This document shows, one piece after another, positions 32,248 through 43,109 of a stretch of DNA of 64,000 nucleotides (position 1 is the first letter of the stretch; each line of letters starts with the position of its first letter). The position numbers and the translations under genes were made by a program. This stretch comes from Oikopleura dioica (lineage: Eukaryota; Chordata; Appendicularia; Copelata; Oikopleuridae): NCBI GenBank assembly GCA_907165135.1, contig OU015568.1, positions 4,658,501-4,722,500 on the forward strand. The letters run 5' to 3'. The notes under the pieces were generated by a model. It was not told the DNA's origin and did not search any database. It saw only the letters and a list, made by a program, of their open reading frames with translations.

Positions 32248-33135
32248 TTAAAAGATAATAATGCAGAGCAAGAAAAGACTGAAAAAAGCTGGAATGGAAG
32301 AAGATTCGCCGGCGAGTTTTTGGTATTCTTCGATGATTTGTTCTATGGAGAGGTTTATGTTAGTGGAATAATAGAAAAAATGATATTACTTGTGATTTCG
32401 TTGATAATATCATCGTTGTTTTCTGGATCAACGGCGAAGCGCAAAACGGGGTCAGTTTGATTTTCATTATCGCCGGAGCCATCAGCAGAAAAAATCCCCG
32501 CGTTTACGTCCGTTAGATTAACCAGCGATCGCTCAATTGCTCCCAAATCGTCTCCAGAAGCCTCAGACAAGTTCAATCCAAGCGACATGCCCGTAATTTC
32601 GATACTGTAGTCTCCGGAGTTCTCTTCTTCTCCATAATATCGATAATAGTCGATTAATGATACATCTTCATCTTCATCTTCACCTTCGCCATTTTCTTCG
32701 GTTAGATAGATCAGCGAGCGCTCCATTGTTTCTCCAGATCCTTCCGAGTCGTTGAAGCTGAGCATAAATCCTATTACTTCTAGACTAGAGCTTCCAGAGC
32801 TCTCCTCGATCTCGATAAAGTTCATAAATGATCGTCCATCAGCAGAGCCATCCTCATCCTCCCCTTGATCGTTTTCGAAAGAATGATTTTCTCGGAGAGA
32901 TTTGCCAACAGCACTAGAATTTGTCGAGTCGTTGTTGTCTCCAGAAGACTCTGAGTCATCCAAAACGCCTCTTGGGCCGCTAGAATTGGAAATTTCATGT
33001 TTTCAAGACAATTTTTTGGTCTCACCGGACAGATCTTGGGTCAAAATAAACATCTTCCATCTCAAAAGTGAGCAGCTCAAATGTCTCTACGTTCGCCAAG
33101 CTAGCACCAAAAATAAAAAGGCCGAGAAAAATCAT
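32248..33135 (-). CDS. acidic Ser-Gly-rich, probably GPI-anchored surface protein
   Basis: Exons 33026-33135, 32390-32979 and 32248-32342 total 795 nt, 264 residues. The N-terminus MIFLGLFIFGASLA is a signal peptide. The body is very acidic, with two diverged repeats (EVIGFMLSFNDSEGSGETM and EITGMSLGLNLSEASGDDL, each followed by ERSL and an LT motif) and many Ser-Gly pairs beside acidic residues (ESSGDN, EGSGET, ENSGDY, EASGDD, DGSGDN), which is the usual context for glycosaminoglycan attachment. The C-terminus (SSSIPAFFSLFLLCIIIF) is a hydrophobic tail with no cytosolic residues, typical of GPI signals. A proteoglycan role is inferred. No family recognised. Confidence 0.65.
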
Positions 33136-33446
33136 CGTAAAAATGCTTCTCTCCTCTCGCTACTCTCGCTTTTGCGAAGTGAGCGAAAAACCGATCGGTC
33201 GATCATTTTTTTCTTCAGATTTTATCAAATGGTGGCGCAAAAGTGAAGCGAACAGATTTTGGCTTTAGAAAATTTTCCGTATCAACGCCTATTTTTCTTG
33301 GTTGAAGCTTAGACACTTCGCATTGAACGAGCTAATCCCCTCGGGCGTGTACCCAAATTCAAAATAAACTCGTTAGTGCAGATTTTTGTCTAAAAATTCT
33401 AGAACTAGCATTTCGCAATTAAAAGCAGTAGTGTTATTTTACAGTG

Positions 33447-36400
33447 ATGATCAGAGTCTCCAAGAGAAGTAAGTTGCTTTTGCGTTATTATGGTGATAAG
33501 GATGATTGTCACTAGAATTTCTGGTCTCGGCAGCATGCAACGGAACTATTGGCATTAGACGAGAGGTAATTCAAATTTTCAGAAAATACGGGTGTCATTT
33601 TTTTGTTCATTTTTTCAGAAGAAAACGCTCTCTTTCAGGATTTTCTTCCCTATGAGCGTCGGTCCCCACTAACCCCCGCCAATGTCGCCTCCCTCGTCAA
33701 AGCCGGTCACGTGGTCAAGCTTGAGCCTTCCGGAAAACGAGCCTATTCCGACGGCGAATACGTCAAAGTCGGAGCTGAACTGGACGCGAACTTGGAAGGC
33801 TGCGATGTGATTTTTGGAGTGAAACAGATTCCAATTGATTCGATTGTGCCGAATTCTACTTCTGTTTTCTTTTCCCATACGATCAAGGCGCAACCTGCGA
33901 ATATGCCGCTTTTAGACACGTGCCTGAGGGACAAGGTGACACTTGTCGATTACGAGTGCATCGCAGAAAATGGCGAGAGAAAGGTAGCCTTTGGACACTG
34001 GGCGGGAGTTGCTGGAGCGATCAATTCTATTCATTTTCTCGGGAAACGGGTCGAGAAAATCTTTATTTTCATCTTTATGAGATCCTTTTTGACCCATGAA
34101 AAGCCAGCGTTTACTTTCCCTCGGCCACAACACGCCGCTAACAACGATAAATCTCGCCGGCGGCTACGTCGATTCCACCGCAGCAAAAGAAGCCATCTCC
34201 GCTGCTGGTCGAAAAATCACCGAGTTTGGCCTTTCCCGATCCATCGAACCCCTCACTTTTGTCATCACCGGCAGCGGGAGAGTCGCGCAAGGAGCGATGG
34301 AGATTCTCGATGCTCTTGGCGTCACGTGGGTGGATCCAAGTGAGCTGAAAACATTGGCGAAGAAGAAAAATAATGAAGTTTTTGCGACTGTAGTTGAGCC
34401 GCATCATCATCTGATCCACGAAGACGAGAGCAAAAGCTTCCCGAAAATCGGCACTGAAAACTGGGACTTTTTCCTCGAAAACAACAAGGACTACTCTTCA
34501 AATTTCAATACCGAAATTGCCCCTCACATGTCCTGCCTTATCAACTGTCTCTTCTGGGCGCCTGGCGATCCAAAAATCATGACGAATGAAGATCTTCAGA
34601 ATCTCGTCAATTCGCAAAAGAAAAATGCTGAATTTCCTGGAGTGCCATTTTTGCCACAGAAGTTGCAGGTGATTTCTGATATCTCAGCGGACTCCAACGG
34701 AAGCTTGGAATTCGTGGTCGATTGCACTAGCATGGAGGAGCCCTTCGAAATCGTCGATGGAACAGGTCAATCAAAACTCAACCCTTCCCCCTTGAAACTG
34801 AAAATTTTCAGGTTCATCCTCACGCGACCCAAAAGCTCCAGGTGTTGTTATCACCTCAATCGACTACCTCCCAGGAAGGATATTTCTCGTCGCCAATTTT
34901 TTCCAAATTTTCGAGACCTCGAATTTCATCCCTTTTCTTTTTCTAGAATGAGAACGCCCGGAGTGCGTCGGATTTTTGCCCGTGCAATCGTATCAGGAAC
35001 AGATTCAAGCTAGAAAAAGATAGAACGATAAATATCTGAAAAGCTCTTTTGCCAAGAGAAGCTTCGGATCATTTTGGAAACTGTCTCTTGCCCTTTATCG
35101 ATGATTTATTGAATCTTTCGTCAGGACAGGGGGATGTGTGCCCAGCGATAAGGAACGCCGTGATTTGCCAGAATGGAGCGCTGACAACTCAGTACAGGTA
35201 AATATGAATTATATTTTGGTATAGAAATATCAGGTTAAAGAAAATAACCAAATAGTGGCCCAAACTCTCTTTCTTCGGACAAATGATTCAGTAACTGGCC
35301 ATTGTCTTCTTCTTCATCGTTCCAGTTGTCCCAGTAGAGGTCTTTTAAAAAAACAAATTATAATTTTTCTTCAAAGACTTACCACTTTTGAAAAGTTTAC
35401 AGGCAAAAAACGAAACGGCTACTATTTTCATTTTACTCGGATCTGACCTGTTTTCCTGCAGAAGCCTAATTTTTCAACTGTTTATTCCTTTCTATAACGT
35501 CACATAATAACAAGCATAATGTGACATTATTCATGCCAACATAAGGCTAATTTAAGCTTCTCGGTTTTCAGGTCAAAAATCACAATGATCAAACATGATA
35601 GACTAGAATTGATTCTTTCAGATACATTTCTGATATGAGAGCTGCTCAAACTTCTTCAAAGTCGATCCTTGTCCTGGGCGCTGGTTATGTTTCCGCTCCC
35701 GTTGTCGACTACCTCTCTTCCAAGGGCTACAAAGTCACGATCGTTTCCTCCGTCGAGAACGAAGCTGCAAAAATGATCTCTCAATACAATTTCGAAAACT
35801 GCACTCCCGTCCAACTCGACTGCGTCAACGACAACGAAGGTCTTTCTTCCTTGATTTCAGCGCACGATCTCACGATTTCGCTCCTTCCCTATGTTTTCCA
35901 CCCCCATGTTTGCGAGCACGTAATCAAGGCTGGCAAACAAATGGTGACAGCTTCTTACTTGTCTGATGGAATGGCGGCGCTGGATGAAAAGGCGAAGAAA
36001 GCGGGAATTACAGTCATGAACGAGGTTGGAGTCGATCCTGGAATTGATCATATGCTCGCGATGGAACTGTTCGATGAATTGAAAGAAAACGGAGAAGGTA
36101 AAAACGATGTCGCCTCAAATTCATTAGTCCCTATATTTAGACGTCAAATCGTTTGTCTCATTCTGCGGCGGTCTCCCCGCCCCCGAAGCTTCCAACAACG
36201 TCCTTGGCTACAAATTCTCCTGGTCCCCGCGTGGCGTCCTTCTCAACACCGTCTCCGGCGCCAAGTGGCTCCACAACGGCGACGTCGACGAAATCCTCCC
36301 CGGCGGCGACATCATCAACCGACCCTACACCTTCAGCGGCGACGTCAAAGAAGTTCCCTTCAGCACATGGAACGGTTACTCCCTCGAGGGCCTGCCCAAC

Positions 36401-37159
36401 CGAGACTCGACCAAATACACCGTTCCCTACGAGATCCCAAAGTGCGAAACACTCCTTCGCGGAACATTCCGATACGCAGGCTATTGCGAAGTCCTCCGAG
36501 ATCTTCAAGCGGTTAATTTGATCAACGAAGCTCCAAGTCCGAATCTATACGATGCTGACAACTGGCTTGAGTTTATGGCTCTGCACTTAGGGCTGGACAA
36601 AAATGCTAGTGCGATGAAAGTAATGGCGAAGGCGTCAGAGCTAAAGAATGGCCTCGGTCAGGGAGTTAATACGAATAAATTAGCGAAACTCGGCATTTTT
36701 ACCAAAACAAACAAGCTGGAGAATCGAAACTCGCCTTTGGACGCTCTGGCTGTTCTTCTCAATCGGTAAAAATGGCCTGTTTAGCTATGAGTTAAGTTCA
36801 TATTCAGGGATATGCAATACGGAGAGTCGGAAAAAGACGCGATCATTATGCGCCACGAAGTAAAAACTCATCAGAACCCGATGACCATACACGGCGTCGA
36901 CTTCATCTACTACGGCAATCAAGGCAAAAACGACGGAAAAGAATATTCCGCCATGGCCCAGGTACATCCTACCCCTCTTTCCTCCCCTTATCACCATTCT
37001 TAGACTGTTGGATACCCCGCTGCGATCTCCGCTCACTTGATAATGGAAGGTGTAATCAACAAGCCAGGAATGCTCACTCCTGTGACGAAGGACATCTACG
37101 TGCCGATCCTCGACGAGTTGAAGAAACTTGGAATTGTTGCCAACCGAACTTTGAATTGA
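33447..37159 (+). CDS. AASS: alpha-aminoadipic semialdehyde synthase, bifunctional
   Basis: Ten exons (33447-33468, 33516-33565, 33639-34049, 34108-34765, 34812-34874, 35044-35197, 35622-36097, 36141-36765, 36808-36961, 37004-37159) total 2769 nt, 922 residues, close to the human 926. The enzyme runs the first two steps of mitochondrial lysine breakdown: lysine-ketoglutarate reductase, then saccharopine dehydrogenase. The basic N-terminus (MIRVSKRKFLVS) suits mitochondrial import. The reductase half shows IRREDFLPYERRSPLTP, FFSHTIKAQPANM and FGHWAGVAGAI. The dehydrogenase half shows LVLGAGYVSAPVVDYL (dinucleotide fold), DPGIDHMLAMELFD, CGGLPAPEASNN, GYSLEGLPNRDSTKY and YGNQGKNDGKEYSAMAQTVG. 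Intron 34875-35043 is GA-AG with inverted ends. A small antisense gene lies in intron 35198-35621. Both halves look intact. Confidence 0.93.
34875..35043 (+). repeat. GA-AG intron with terminal inverted repeats in AASS
   Basis: The intron begins GAAGGATATTTCTCGTC and ends GACGATAAATATCTGAAAAG-like sequence, so GATATTT-TCGT is inverted at both ends. The flanking exons join as SIDYLPA-LLPREASDHFGN, which matches the continuous human protein (LPAQLPIEATECFGD). No GT donor exists at this junction. It lacks the CTGAGTCAGG core, so it is a different or decayed element. Confidence 0.7.
35235..35431 (-). CDS. 51-aa secreted protein nested in an AASS intron
   Basis: Two exons on the minus strand, 35383-35431 and 35235-35341, join across a 41-nt GT-AG intron (GTAAGTC...TTTTAAAAG). 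The product starts with a signal peptide (MKIVAVSFFACKLFKS) and continues DLYWDNWNDEEEDNGQLL to a stop after FGYFL. It lies entirely within AASS intron 35198-35621, antisense. The mature part is acidic and aromatic, with no Cys pairs. Consensus donor and phase agreement support it; no family is recognised. Confidence 0.55.
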
Positions 37160-37203
37160 AACATAACTTTGTAAATAAAATTTTCTTTTGTAAAATTTTT
37201 GTT

Positions 37204-38687
37204 TTATTCGTGAATATTTGTAAGCATTATTTGAAAGGGATGAGGCTCAAGAACTGTGGAGTTTTGAAGCGGGAGATTCATGAGATCTGGAAAGGGAGGA
37301 GGTTGTGGAAGACCTAAAAAAAGGTAGGAAAGGGTTAAAAAAAGGGATCTACCGAGATTGATAAGGGTCGATGGAGGCGGATTGATGCTGGTTGTCGTGG
37401 GAACGGGGGATGTTTGAATTTCTGGAGCTGCTTCTTCAGTCGGACATTGAGGAATTAAAATACTGCTTTGAGGTCTACAAGAGCATTAATCGATTGATTG
37501 AGGTCTTACTTGTTGAGTTGTTCACTATTGGAGGTCGCTAGTTTGATGGCGTCCTCGCATGCTTCGAGCATCTTCGCAATAGAACAGCTGAAAATCACAT
37601 TTGAAATTTGGAAAAGTGATTCTCGTACCTTTTTGGAAGCAAATCTGTCAACAATTCATCGATCACCGGGAAGCACAAGCCCTGCTGAGCAAATTTTCGC
37701 TGCAAGTCCTTCAGTTGTTGGCCGAGATCGAGGTATTCCGTGTCTAGCGTCAGTTGCATGATTTTATCAGCGGGAAGTAGTCGCAAATCATCGGGAAGAA
37801 CCAATCCGCTTTTTTGTATTTCTGATTGTTCCTGATTAATCAGCTGACTGATTTTTGGGTTGAGAAGATTTTCCAAAAAACTTGTTTTCGCTTTTTTCAA
37901 CCGTTCCTTTCCTTCATCTCCTTTTTCGTCAGAAAGCGATATCCATCTGTTTCCGCATTCTGCTGGACACATCGTTGTTGCTTGAGGTGGCAATTCAAGC
38001 CCTGGCGCTGGCGAAATTTCTTGCCGCAAAGATGGCAACTGTATGGCATGGCTCCAGTGTGAAGATTCATGTGAACCATGAGTGTCGATTTCTGGCTAAA
38101 TCCGCGGTCGCAAACTTCGCACTAAAAATTTCAAATGGTTAGGGTTTAGGTTGGTAAGGGCCAGGAATTCATAAAAATGGCGGCTTTCTTGAATCAGATT
38201 CTATTGAAGTAAGAACATTCTGGAGAAATTTTCCATAAAACTAGAAAAAATCCACCCCCTAAAAATAACAGTAAATTTTTACCTTGAAAGGCTTTTCTCC
38301 CGTGTGGGTGTACAAATGTCTTTTGATATCAAACTCTTTCCGAAAAACCTTCCCACATATCGGACATGGAATATTCTCTGTCTTCTTCTCTGGCTCTTTC
38401 TTCACCGGCGGTAGAATCTTTTCCCAATAAAACGGCTCTGTTTTTATTTCTTCAAAGCCTATTTCGCTCTGGTTCAAATTTGGATTCATTGTCAATTGAT
38501 TGAAATTTCTGAATTGATCTGTTTCGATACTGAATGCATCTTTCGCGGGCTTCAGATGAATCGTCACGAATTCAATTTCATTCTTATCGCTTATTTTTTA
38601 TTTCTAAGCCCGGACTTGATTAGTCACACGGCCCGGTGAAGAATTCATCTCTTTATTCTTGATTGAAGAAATCATTTCAACTGACAT
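37204..38687 (-). CDS. C2H2 zinc-finger transcription factor, three fingers
   Basis: Exons 38616-38687, 38283-38582, 37954-38121, 37629-37906, 37510-37587, 37353-37474 and 37204-37313 total 1128 nt, 375 residues. After an acidic N-terminal region with KTEPFYWEK and KKEPEKK, three fingers follow: [42 protein letters not shown] and [23 protein letters not shown], the last ending in Cys. TGEKP-type linkers join them. The C-terminal part has a Leu-rich amphipathic stretch ([16 protein letters not shown]) and a Pro/Thr-rich tail. The intron 37907-37953 (GAAACAGATG...AGGAAAG, 47 nt) has to be GA-AG to link the finger frame to the downstream frame. The first intron is only 33 nt. It probably binds DNA; targets unknown. 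Confidence 0.72.
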
Positions 38688-38848
38688 GGTTCGCTGATCT
38701 CGATGGAAATAAAGAACCGGCGATTAGGCGTACTCTGTAGATTTATAGAAATTCTAGAGATATGGCGTGATCGCGCCGCGCTTCCTTTTCCCATTCTAGA
38801 GCTGGTACTCGTGTCTGATAGACGGGAGTCCGAGTTACTAGAAAATTT

Positions 38849-38935
38849 AAATGGCTGCCATCGATGAGCTGAAGAAAACTGCACCTACAGATTTTTTACG
38901 ACTTCCGGCCCAACAAAAAGTTATTTGAAATCATC
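38849..38935 (+). repeat. diverged copy of the 26.3-kb fold-back arm
   Basis: The stretch ATCGATGAGCTG...TTTTTTACGACTTCCGGCCC...GAAATCATCT resembles the 26.3-kb arm words CTCGACGAGCTC, TTTTTGACGATTTCCGGGCC and GAAATCATCA. Both can be read as a similar short peptide (DELKKT.. against DELYKT..). It may be a remnant of the same element. Confidence 0.4.
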
Positions 38936-38949
38936 TGCTGACAGCTCAG

Positions 38950-39190
38950 ACAATTATCACTTAGCTCAGCTCAGCTCAATTTAACCACCAAAAAACAGCT
39001 CAGCTCAGCCAGCTCAGCTCGCCTCTAGTAAGGGTCCGCTCAGCTCAGCTCACCTAAAATTAGGATCCGCTCAGCTCAGCTCAGCTCAGCTTTAATTAGC
39101 GTTCGCTCAGCTCAGCTCGGCTCAATGAGCTTTGAAAAAGGCTAGCTCAGCTCAGAGAATTTTTTACTCAGGTCATCTCAGCTCAGCAAA
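38950..39190. repeat. irregular CAGCT/CAGCTC simple-repeat array
   Basis: The unit CAGCTCAGCT recurs more than twenty times in clusters, separated by short unique stretches such as AATTTAACCACC and TAAAATTAGGATCC. AGCT is self-complementary, so the array can also form hairpins. No frame is conserved through it. Confidence 0.8.
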
Positions 39191-39368
39191 AAGAAGCAAA
39201 ATTTGCAACTCTGAAAAGCAGTATAAAGGGATGAATATTAAGAGAAAAAAATAAAATTAGGCAGATAAAGAACAGGAAAGTCTATTGGCCAAAACCTTTA
39301 TAAACGTCATGTTCAACGAGTAAATGGTCAACGCTGACAATTGAAAAATTAAAAATACATAATTTAAT

Positions 39369-39380
39369 CAGTATAAAAGG
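39369..39380 (+). promoter_or_regulatory. TATA box candidate
   Basis: CAGTATAAAAGG lies about 50 bases before the start codon of the small 39.4-kb gene, at a suitable distance for a short 5' leader. Confidence 0.45.
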
Positions 39381-39421
39381 AAGACAACGCAGGGTTTCAA
39401 TTTTGAGCACAAGAAATTACA

Positions 39422-39613
39422 ATGAAAATTCAAAATTTGTTTCTTTTATCTCCAGCCTTTTCCGGAAAACTTGAAGGCAATCCTTGGATTGAAAAATCCG
39501 CCAAGGCGATCGAGTCGGAACGTCAACTCGGAGGGATGAGCTTTCGGAGTTCTCCACTTTGTAACCTAAAAAGAGCTCAACCAAAAAGAAGAACCTTTTT
39601 GCTGCATGAATAA
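39422..39613 (+). CDS. 63-aa candidate secreted peptide
   Basis: The frame starts MKIQNLFLLSPAFSGK, a weak signal peptide, and continues EGNPWIEKSAKAIESERQ, ending KRAQPKRRTFLLHE. The dibasic sites (KR, KRR) near the end could be peptide-processing sites. A TATA candidate precedes it and AATAAA-like sequence follows at 39642. It is a single exon; I have no homology support. Confidence 0.45.
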   Translation: MKIQNLFLLSPAFSGKLEGNPWIEKSAKAIESERQLGGMSFRSSPLCNLKRAQPKRRTFLLHE

Positions 39614-40009
39614 AAGATCAGTCGAAAAGTAAACTTTGAAATAAAAACGTCTCGTAATCAAAGAAATCAAATAGAAAATCTGAATTTTTAATCAAAGCGT
39701 CCATTAGTATCTTAAAAAATCTCCGAGAGTTCTTTGTTTTTCAAAAAATAAAAGAGGAAAAAGATTCTGTTTTAGCTTTTTTGCCTAAAAAGAGGCGGAA
39801 TGAGCAGCATTTATTCTCAACCCGAGGCATATAAAAAGAGTTCCAAATCAAGTTCCAGCTCCTAATTTTGTTTATTTTGCCTTGAATGATTTCTTTTTTT
39901 ATGAAAAATTAAGCATGTAATGTTAGCTAATTTTGGTTCAAGTTAGAGAGAAGTGATTCTGAACTCTGATTTTAAAAACCCAGAGGCAACGGATTCAAGA
40001 GATGAACTG

Positions 40010-41079
40010 ATGATCGAAGAAGCAGCTCATCACCCATCCGGCCTTGAAAACGTCTACATCGGCTTGGCAAATGGAGAGCATCTCTGGGCCGACATGATGT
40101 TTTTCCAATCTTGGAACAGTCGTCGCCACTGCCGGACGCATATTTTTTGCGGAATTTTGACAATTCTTTTTGGTTTTTTCGTCGTTTTTTTCAACCCGTT
40201 TGACCGGCCGAATTATGGGACGCAAGTTATCGCTGGGGTATTTTACTTTGTGGCTGGAGTCTTTTCGGTGGGATTCAGAAGTCCAAGGGCGACGGCGAGG
40301 ATTTGTACTTTGACCACTTTTATGGGGATTTTTATCATTATTGAAATTCTAGGTAAGCAAATGATCTACGAAGCTTCCTATTGGCCAAGAGTTTTTCTGG
40401 AGTTTTGCGATTTCTGATTGGCTTGACCGAAGAAAACCGCTCTTTTATTGGCCGATAGAAGAATCTTGTTAATTGCTTGTCAAATCATTAAAACCCATAT
40501 TCTAGTTCTCCTCCAGCACGAGGCGCATCAACTCACAACAATTTGGAAAACGCGAAAACACGAAGGAGGACTTTGGGCGTTGCTTGCTTGCATGATCATT
40601 TCTGGCTTCGAAGTTGTCTTGGGCTTTTCCGCGTTTGGAGCGTGGCTTCGTTACAATGACTTGGTGGATAAGTTCAAAGCCAGAAATATGGAAATTGAAC
40701 TTGGTCTTGCTTATCCGACGATTTATGGTAAACTTTGAAATTAGGAAAAAATGAAGGAATAATGATTAGGGCATTATCTATCAAAATGGAACTCTTCTGA
40801 AAGCGGGCTGAATCGGATCCGTAAATCAGCTGCGAGTTATGGTGATTTCTCTGAAAACAACGGTGAAAACAATGAAGATGATGGCGACGATTACGATCGA
40901 GATGTGGATCAAGAAATTGACAATTATGCTGAAATGGATGCGGAGATGGATATTGCTATGAATGAAGAACTTGGTAAGATTGAAAATGAAGATGATCGTC
41001 TTTGAGGTTGTATTTTGTAGATGTCGATGATGGGATGGATGATGGGGCAAATGACTTGGATGCTGGAGGCGATATTTAG
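40010..41079 (+). CDS. four-pass membrane protein with acidic tail
   Basis: Exons 40010-40352, 40506-40727, 40770-40973 and 41021-41079 total 828 nt, 275 residues. The four hydrophobic segments are IFCGILTILFGFFVVFF, VIAGVFYFVAGVFSVGF, ICTLTTFMGIFIIIEILVLL and LWALLACMIISGFEVVLGFS. The layout (short N-terminus, two close helix pairs) is like MS4A/CD20 or other tetraspan families; I cannot choose. The C-terminal 100 residues are strongly acidic (NNEDDGDDYDRDVDQEID, DVDDGMDDGAND). The chosen start is the first in-frame ATG after an upstream stop; an in-frame acceptor at 39947 leaves open an earlier exon. Confidence 0.6.
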
Positions 41080-41182
41080 AACAAAAATCTGTAATAAAGA
41101 ATTAGTTTTTAGAATTTATTTGAATAAAAAGTCGCAGTTGTTATTGAAAAGGAGAGAATATAGGCTCATCACAAGAGATTTT

Positions 41183-41834
41183 TTAGAAATTTTTGATCAC
41201 TTTGGCCATTTTGAATGGTAGTCGGCAAATTGGGCAGTTTTTTGGATCAAGTCTTTTCAAACAATCGAAGCAGAAAGAGTGACCACATCTGGAAATGCAA
41301 CATCGATGGTGAGTTTTTCTGTCATAAGGCGAGAAACAGACTCTGCAATAACTGTCATCGTCATTTTCTAAATGAGATTTTAATGATCAAAGAATTTAAA
41401 AAATGAATTGTATTTTTAAAGATACCTTTATTCGACTGGTTGATGATTTCTTCTGTCATGATTTCTTTTTGCGAAGAAAATTCTTTGAGTTTCTTTTCGA
41501 TGAGTTCTTTTTCCTTCGACAATTTTTTGTTCTGCTCTGACAATGTTTTGATCCAAGTGGAATTTTCATTCATTTTCTGGTTGATGAAATTTAGCTGCCT
41601 CGTTTTCTGTTGTTCTTGAAAAATGATGCGCTCAAATTTCAGTCTGGCGGTTTTCAATTCATTTTCTTTGCGCTGAAAATGATTTTCAATTTCATCTGGG
41701 AGTTTGATGGTTTCTTTGAGATCATCAAAATCGCTCTCAGAGTCTAATTTTAAACTCAACGGGCAATTTTTGAGAGCATTAAGCCATGCTTCTAGTTGTG
41801 GTACCGTGAGTGGGGGTCTGTCAAGTTCTCTCAT
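41183..41834 (-). CDS. coiled-coil RING-finger protein, probable E3 ubiquitin ligase
   Basis: Two exons, about 41426-41834 and 41183-41370, join in phase through a GT-AG intron. The first exon begins MRELDRPPLTVPQLEAWL and is mostly a predicted coiled coil (ENHFQRKENELKTARLKFE, LSEQNKKLSKEKELIEKKL). The second holds a C-terminal C3HC4-type RING: CRVCFSPY, CCISRCGHSFCFDCLKRL and CPICRLPF. RING proteins of this form recruit E2 enzymes and ubiquitylate targets. I see no substrate-binding domain other than the coil. About 200 residues. The RING call is firm; family is open. Confidence 0.75.
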
Positions 41835-42216
41835 TTTCTGATTGCAATTAAGTGAAAAGGTTGAAAGTGGTAGTTATTATTTGCGAAAGTGAATAATTTT
41901 CTGCTGCCCGATTCGTTTATATGGGGCTGGAAATGTGTCAAGCATAAAATCAGAAAGGAAAATAAGGTCAGTTGTTGAATGATTCGAATCAGCGTGATAC
42001 CACGATTGGAGCACGCAGACAAATAAAGATTTAAATTTTAAAAGGAGTCCTGCAGAGAGCATGAAATATGCAAATTCCTTTTTTAAAATCAGATCCAATG
42101 AAACAAAAGGTTTTAAGAAAAGAGATGGATGTTTATTATTAAATTCCATGATTTCAAAATTTACAAGTGTTTTGGACAAGAAGTTTCGTTTTTTCACAAA
42201 TGTTGGGATCAGCTTC

Positions 42217-43109
42217 TTAGCAGTCTTCAGCGACATCAGTTGGGACTCCGGACATACCGTCTGAAGCTGGGCAGCATTTCTTCTTGTTGAGTCCGATCCA
42301 GTGGCTTGAATTTTTTGTGAAAATCGGAAAAGGACTGATGAATTTGAAAATAGGTAAATTATCGTTGGGGGTACCCTTAAATCCTTTTGAGGACTTACTA
42401 TTCTCGATCGTAGCCTCCGCAGCACTGGTGCTCGACTGGGATGCCTCCGTTGGTTGGGCAGTTTTCAGGGTCTCGGTTGTCGAATCCGTTGACGGACCAG
42501 AAGGCGTGGTACTCCTCGTTGAAGACCTCGGCGGAAGCGAGTGTGTCCTTGGCGAATTGAAGATCGCACTGGAAGAGTTCTCGTTCGCAGGAGCCCTCGG
42601 CGTTGGTAGATTCGAATCGGCCTCGTTTGCCGGCGTACTTCCAGGTGTATTTTTTGAATTCACCGATGCATTGGTCACCGTGCTTTTCTCGGACGCACTT
42701 TTGGCAGTCTTTGAAGGCCTTGCACTTGTTGTCAAGAGAATCCTAAGGAAAAAATGGGTTGAAAAAAAAATCTCAAAAAGCTTACCTTGGGCGCTCCAGT
42801 GCCCATTTCAGAAAGGGGTCGGTCCCCAAGCAAGTAGCAGTGGCATCCGTAAGCCCAGTACTTTCGCTCGTCAAATCTGTTCTTTCCAACGTTTCCGCTG
42901 AGTTTCCAGAGTTTCGCGGCGATCGCTTTCAAATCGGCGTATCGGCGCTCTCCGGAGTCGATGCTTCTGTCAGCTCCGCCAGGATTTCGGCCCGATCGAG
43001 CGAGACCGGAGCAGGGGACTTCTTGTCCGTCGGAGTAGCAGACGTCGTCCTCGGGGATCTGGATCTCGTCGGCGACGGCAAAGGCGGCGAAGAAGGCGAA
43101 AAGCTTCAT
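42217..43109 (-). CDS. secreted phospholipase-A2-like protein, catalytic residues replaced
   Basis: Exons 42786-43109, 42399-42742 and 42217-42304 total 756 nt, 251 residues. Signal peptide MKLFAFFAAFAVA is followed by a long PLA2-type domain with many Cys (YWAYGCHCYLLGD, GTGAPKDSLDNKCKAFKDC, CERELFQCDL, CCGGYDREYHWIGLNKKKCC). In the family consensus DxCCxxHDxCY the catalytic His48 and calcium-binding Asp49 align here with Phe and Lys, and one Cys of the pair with Lys. The protein therefore probably does not hydrolyse phospholipid. The calcium loop is also lengthened. A non-enzymatic binding role is inferred. The fold assignment rests on the Cys pattern and YGC motif, not on a search. Confidence 0.7.

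Noticed and set aside
33603-33638. Extension of AASS exon 3 upstream (SEENALFQ)
   Set aside because: The acceptor at 33638 joins in phase to give IRREDFLPYERRSP, matching the family; the upstream extension would break phase.
37897-37953. Read-through of the zinc-finger frame to a stop after KEMKERNG
   Set aside because: A 47-nt GA-AG intron links it to a long downstream frame and makes the full coding length divisible by three; a truncated protein is less likely.
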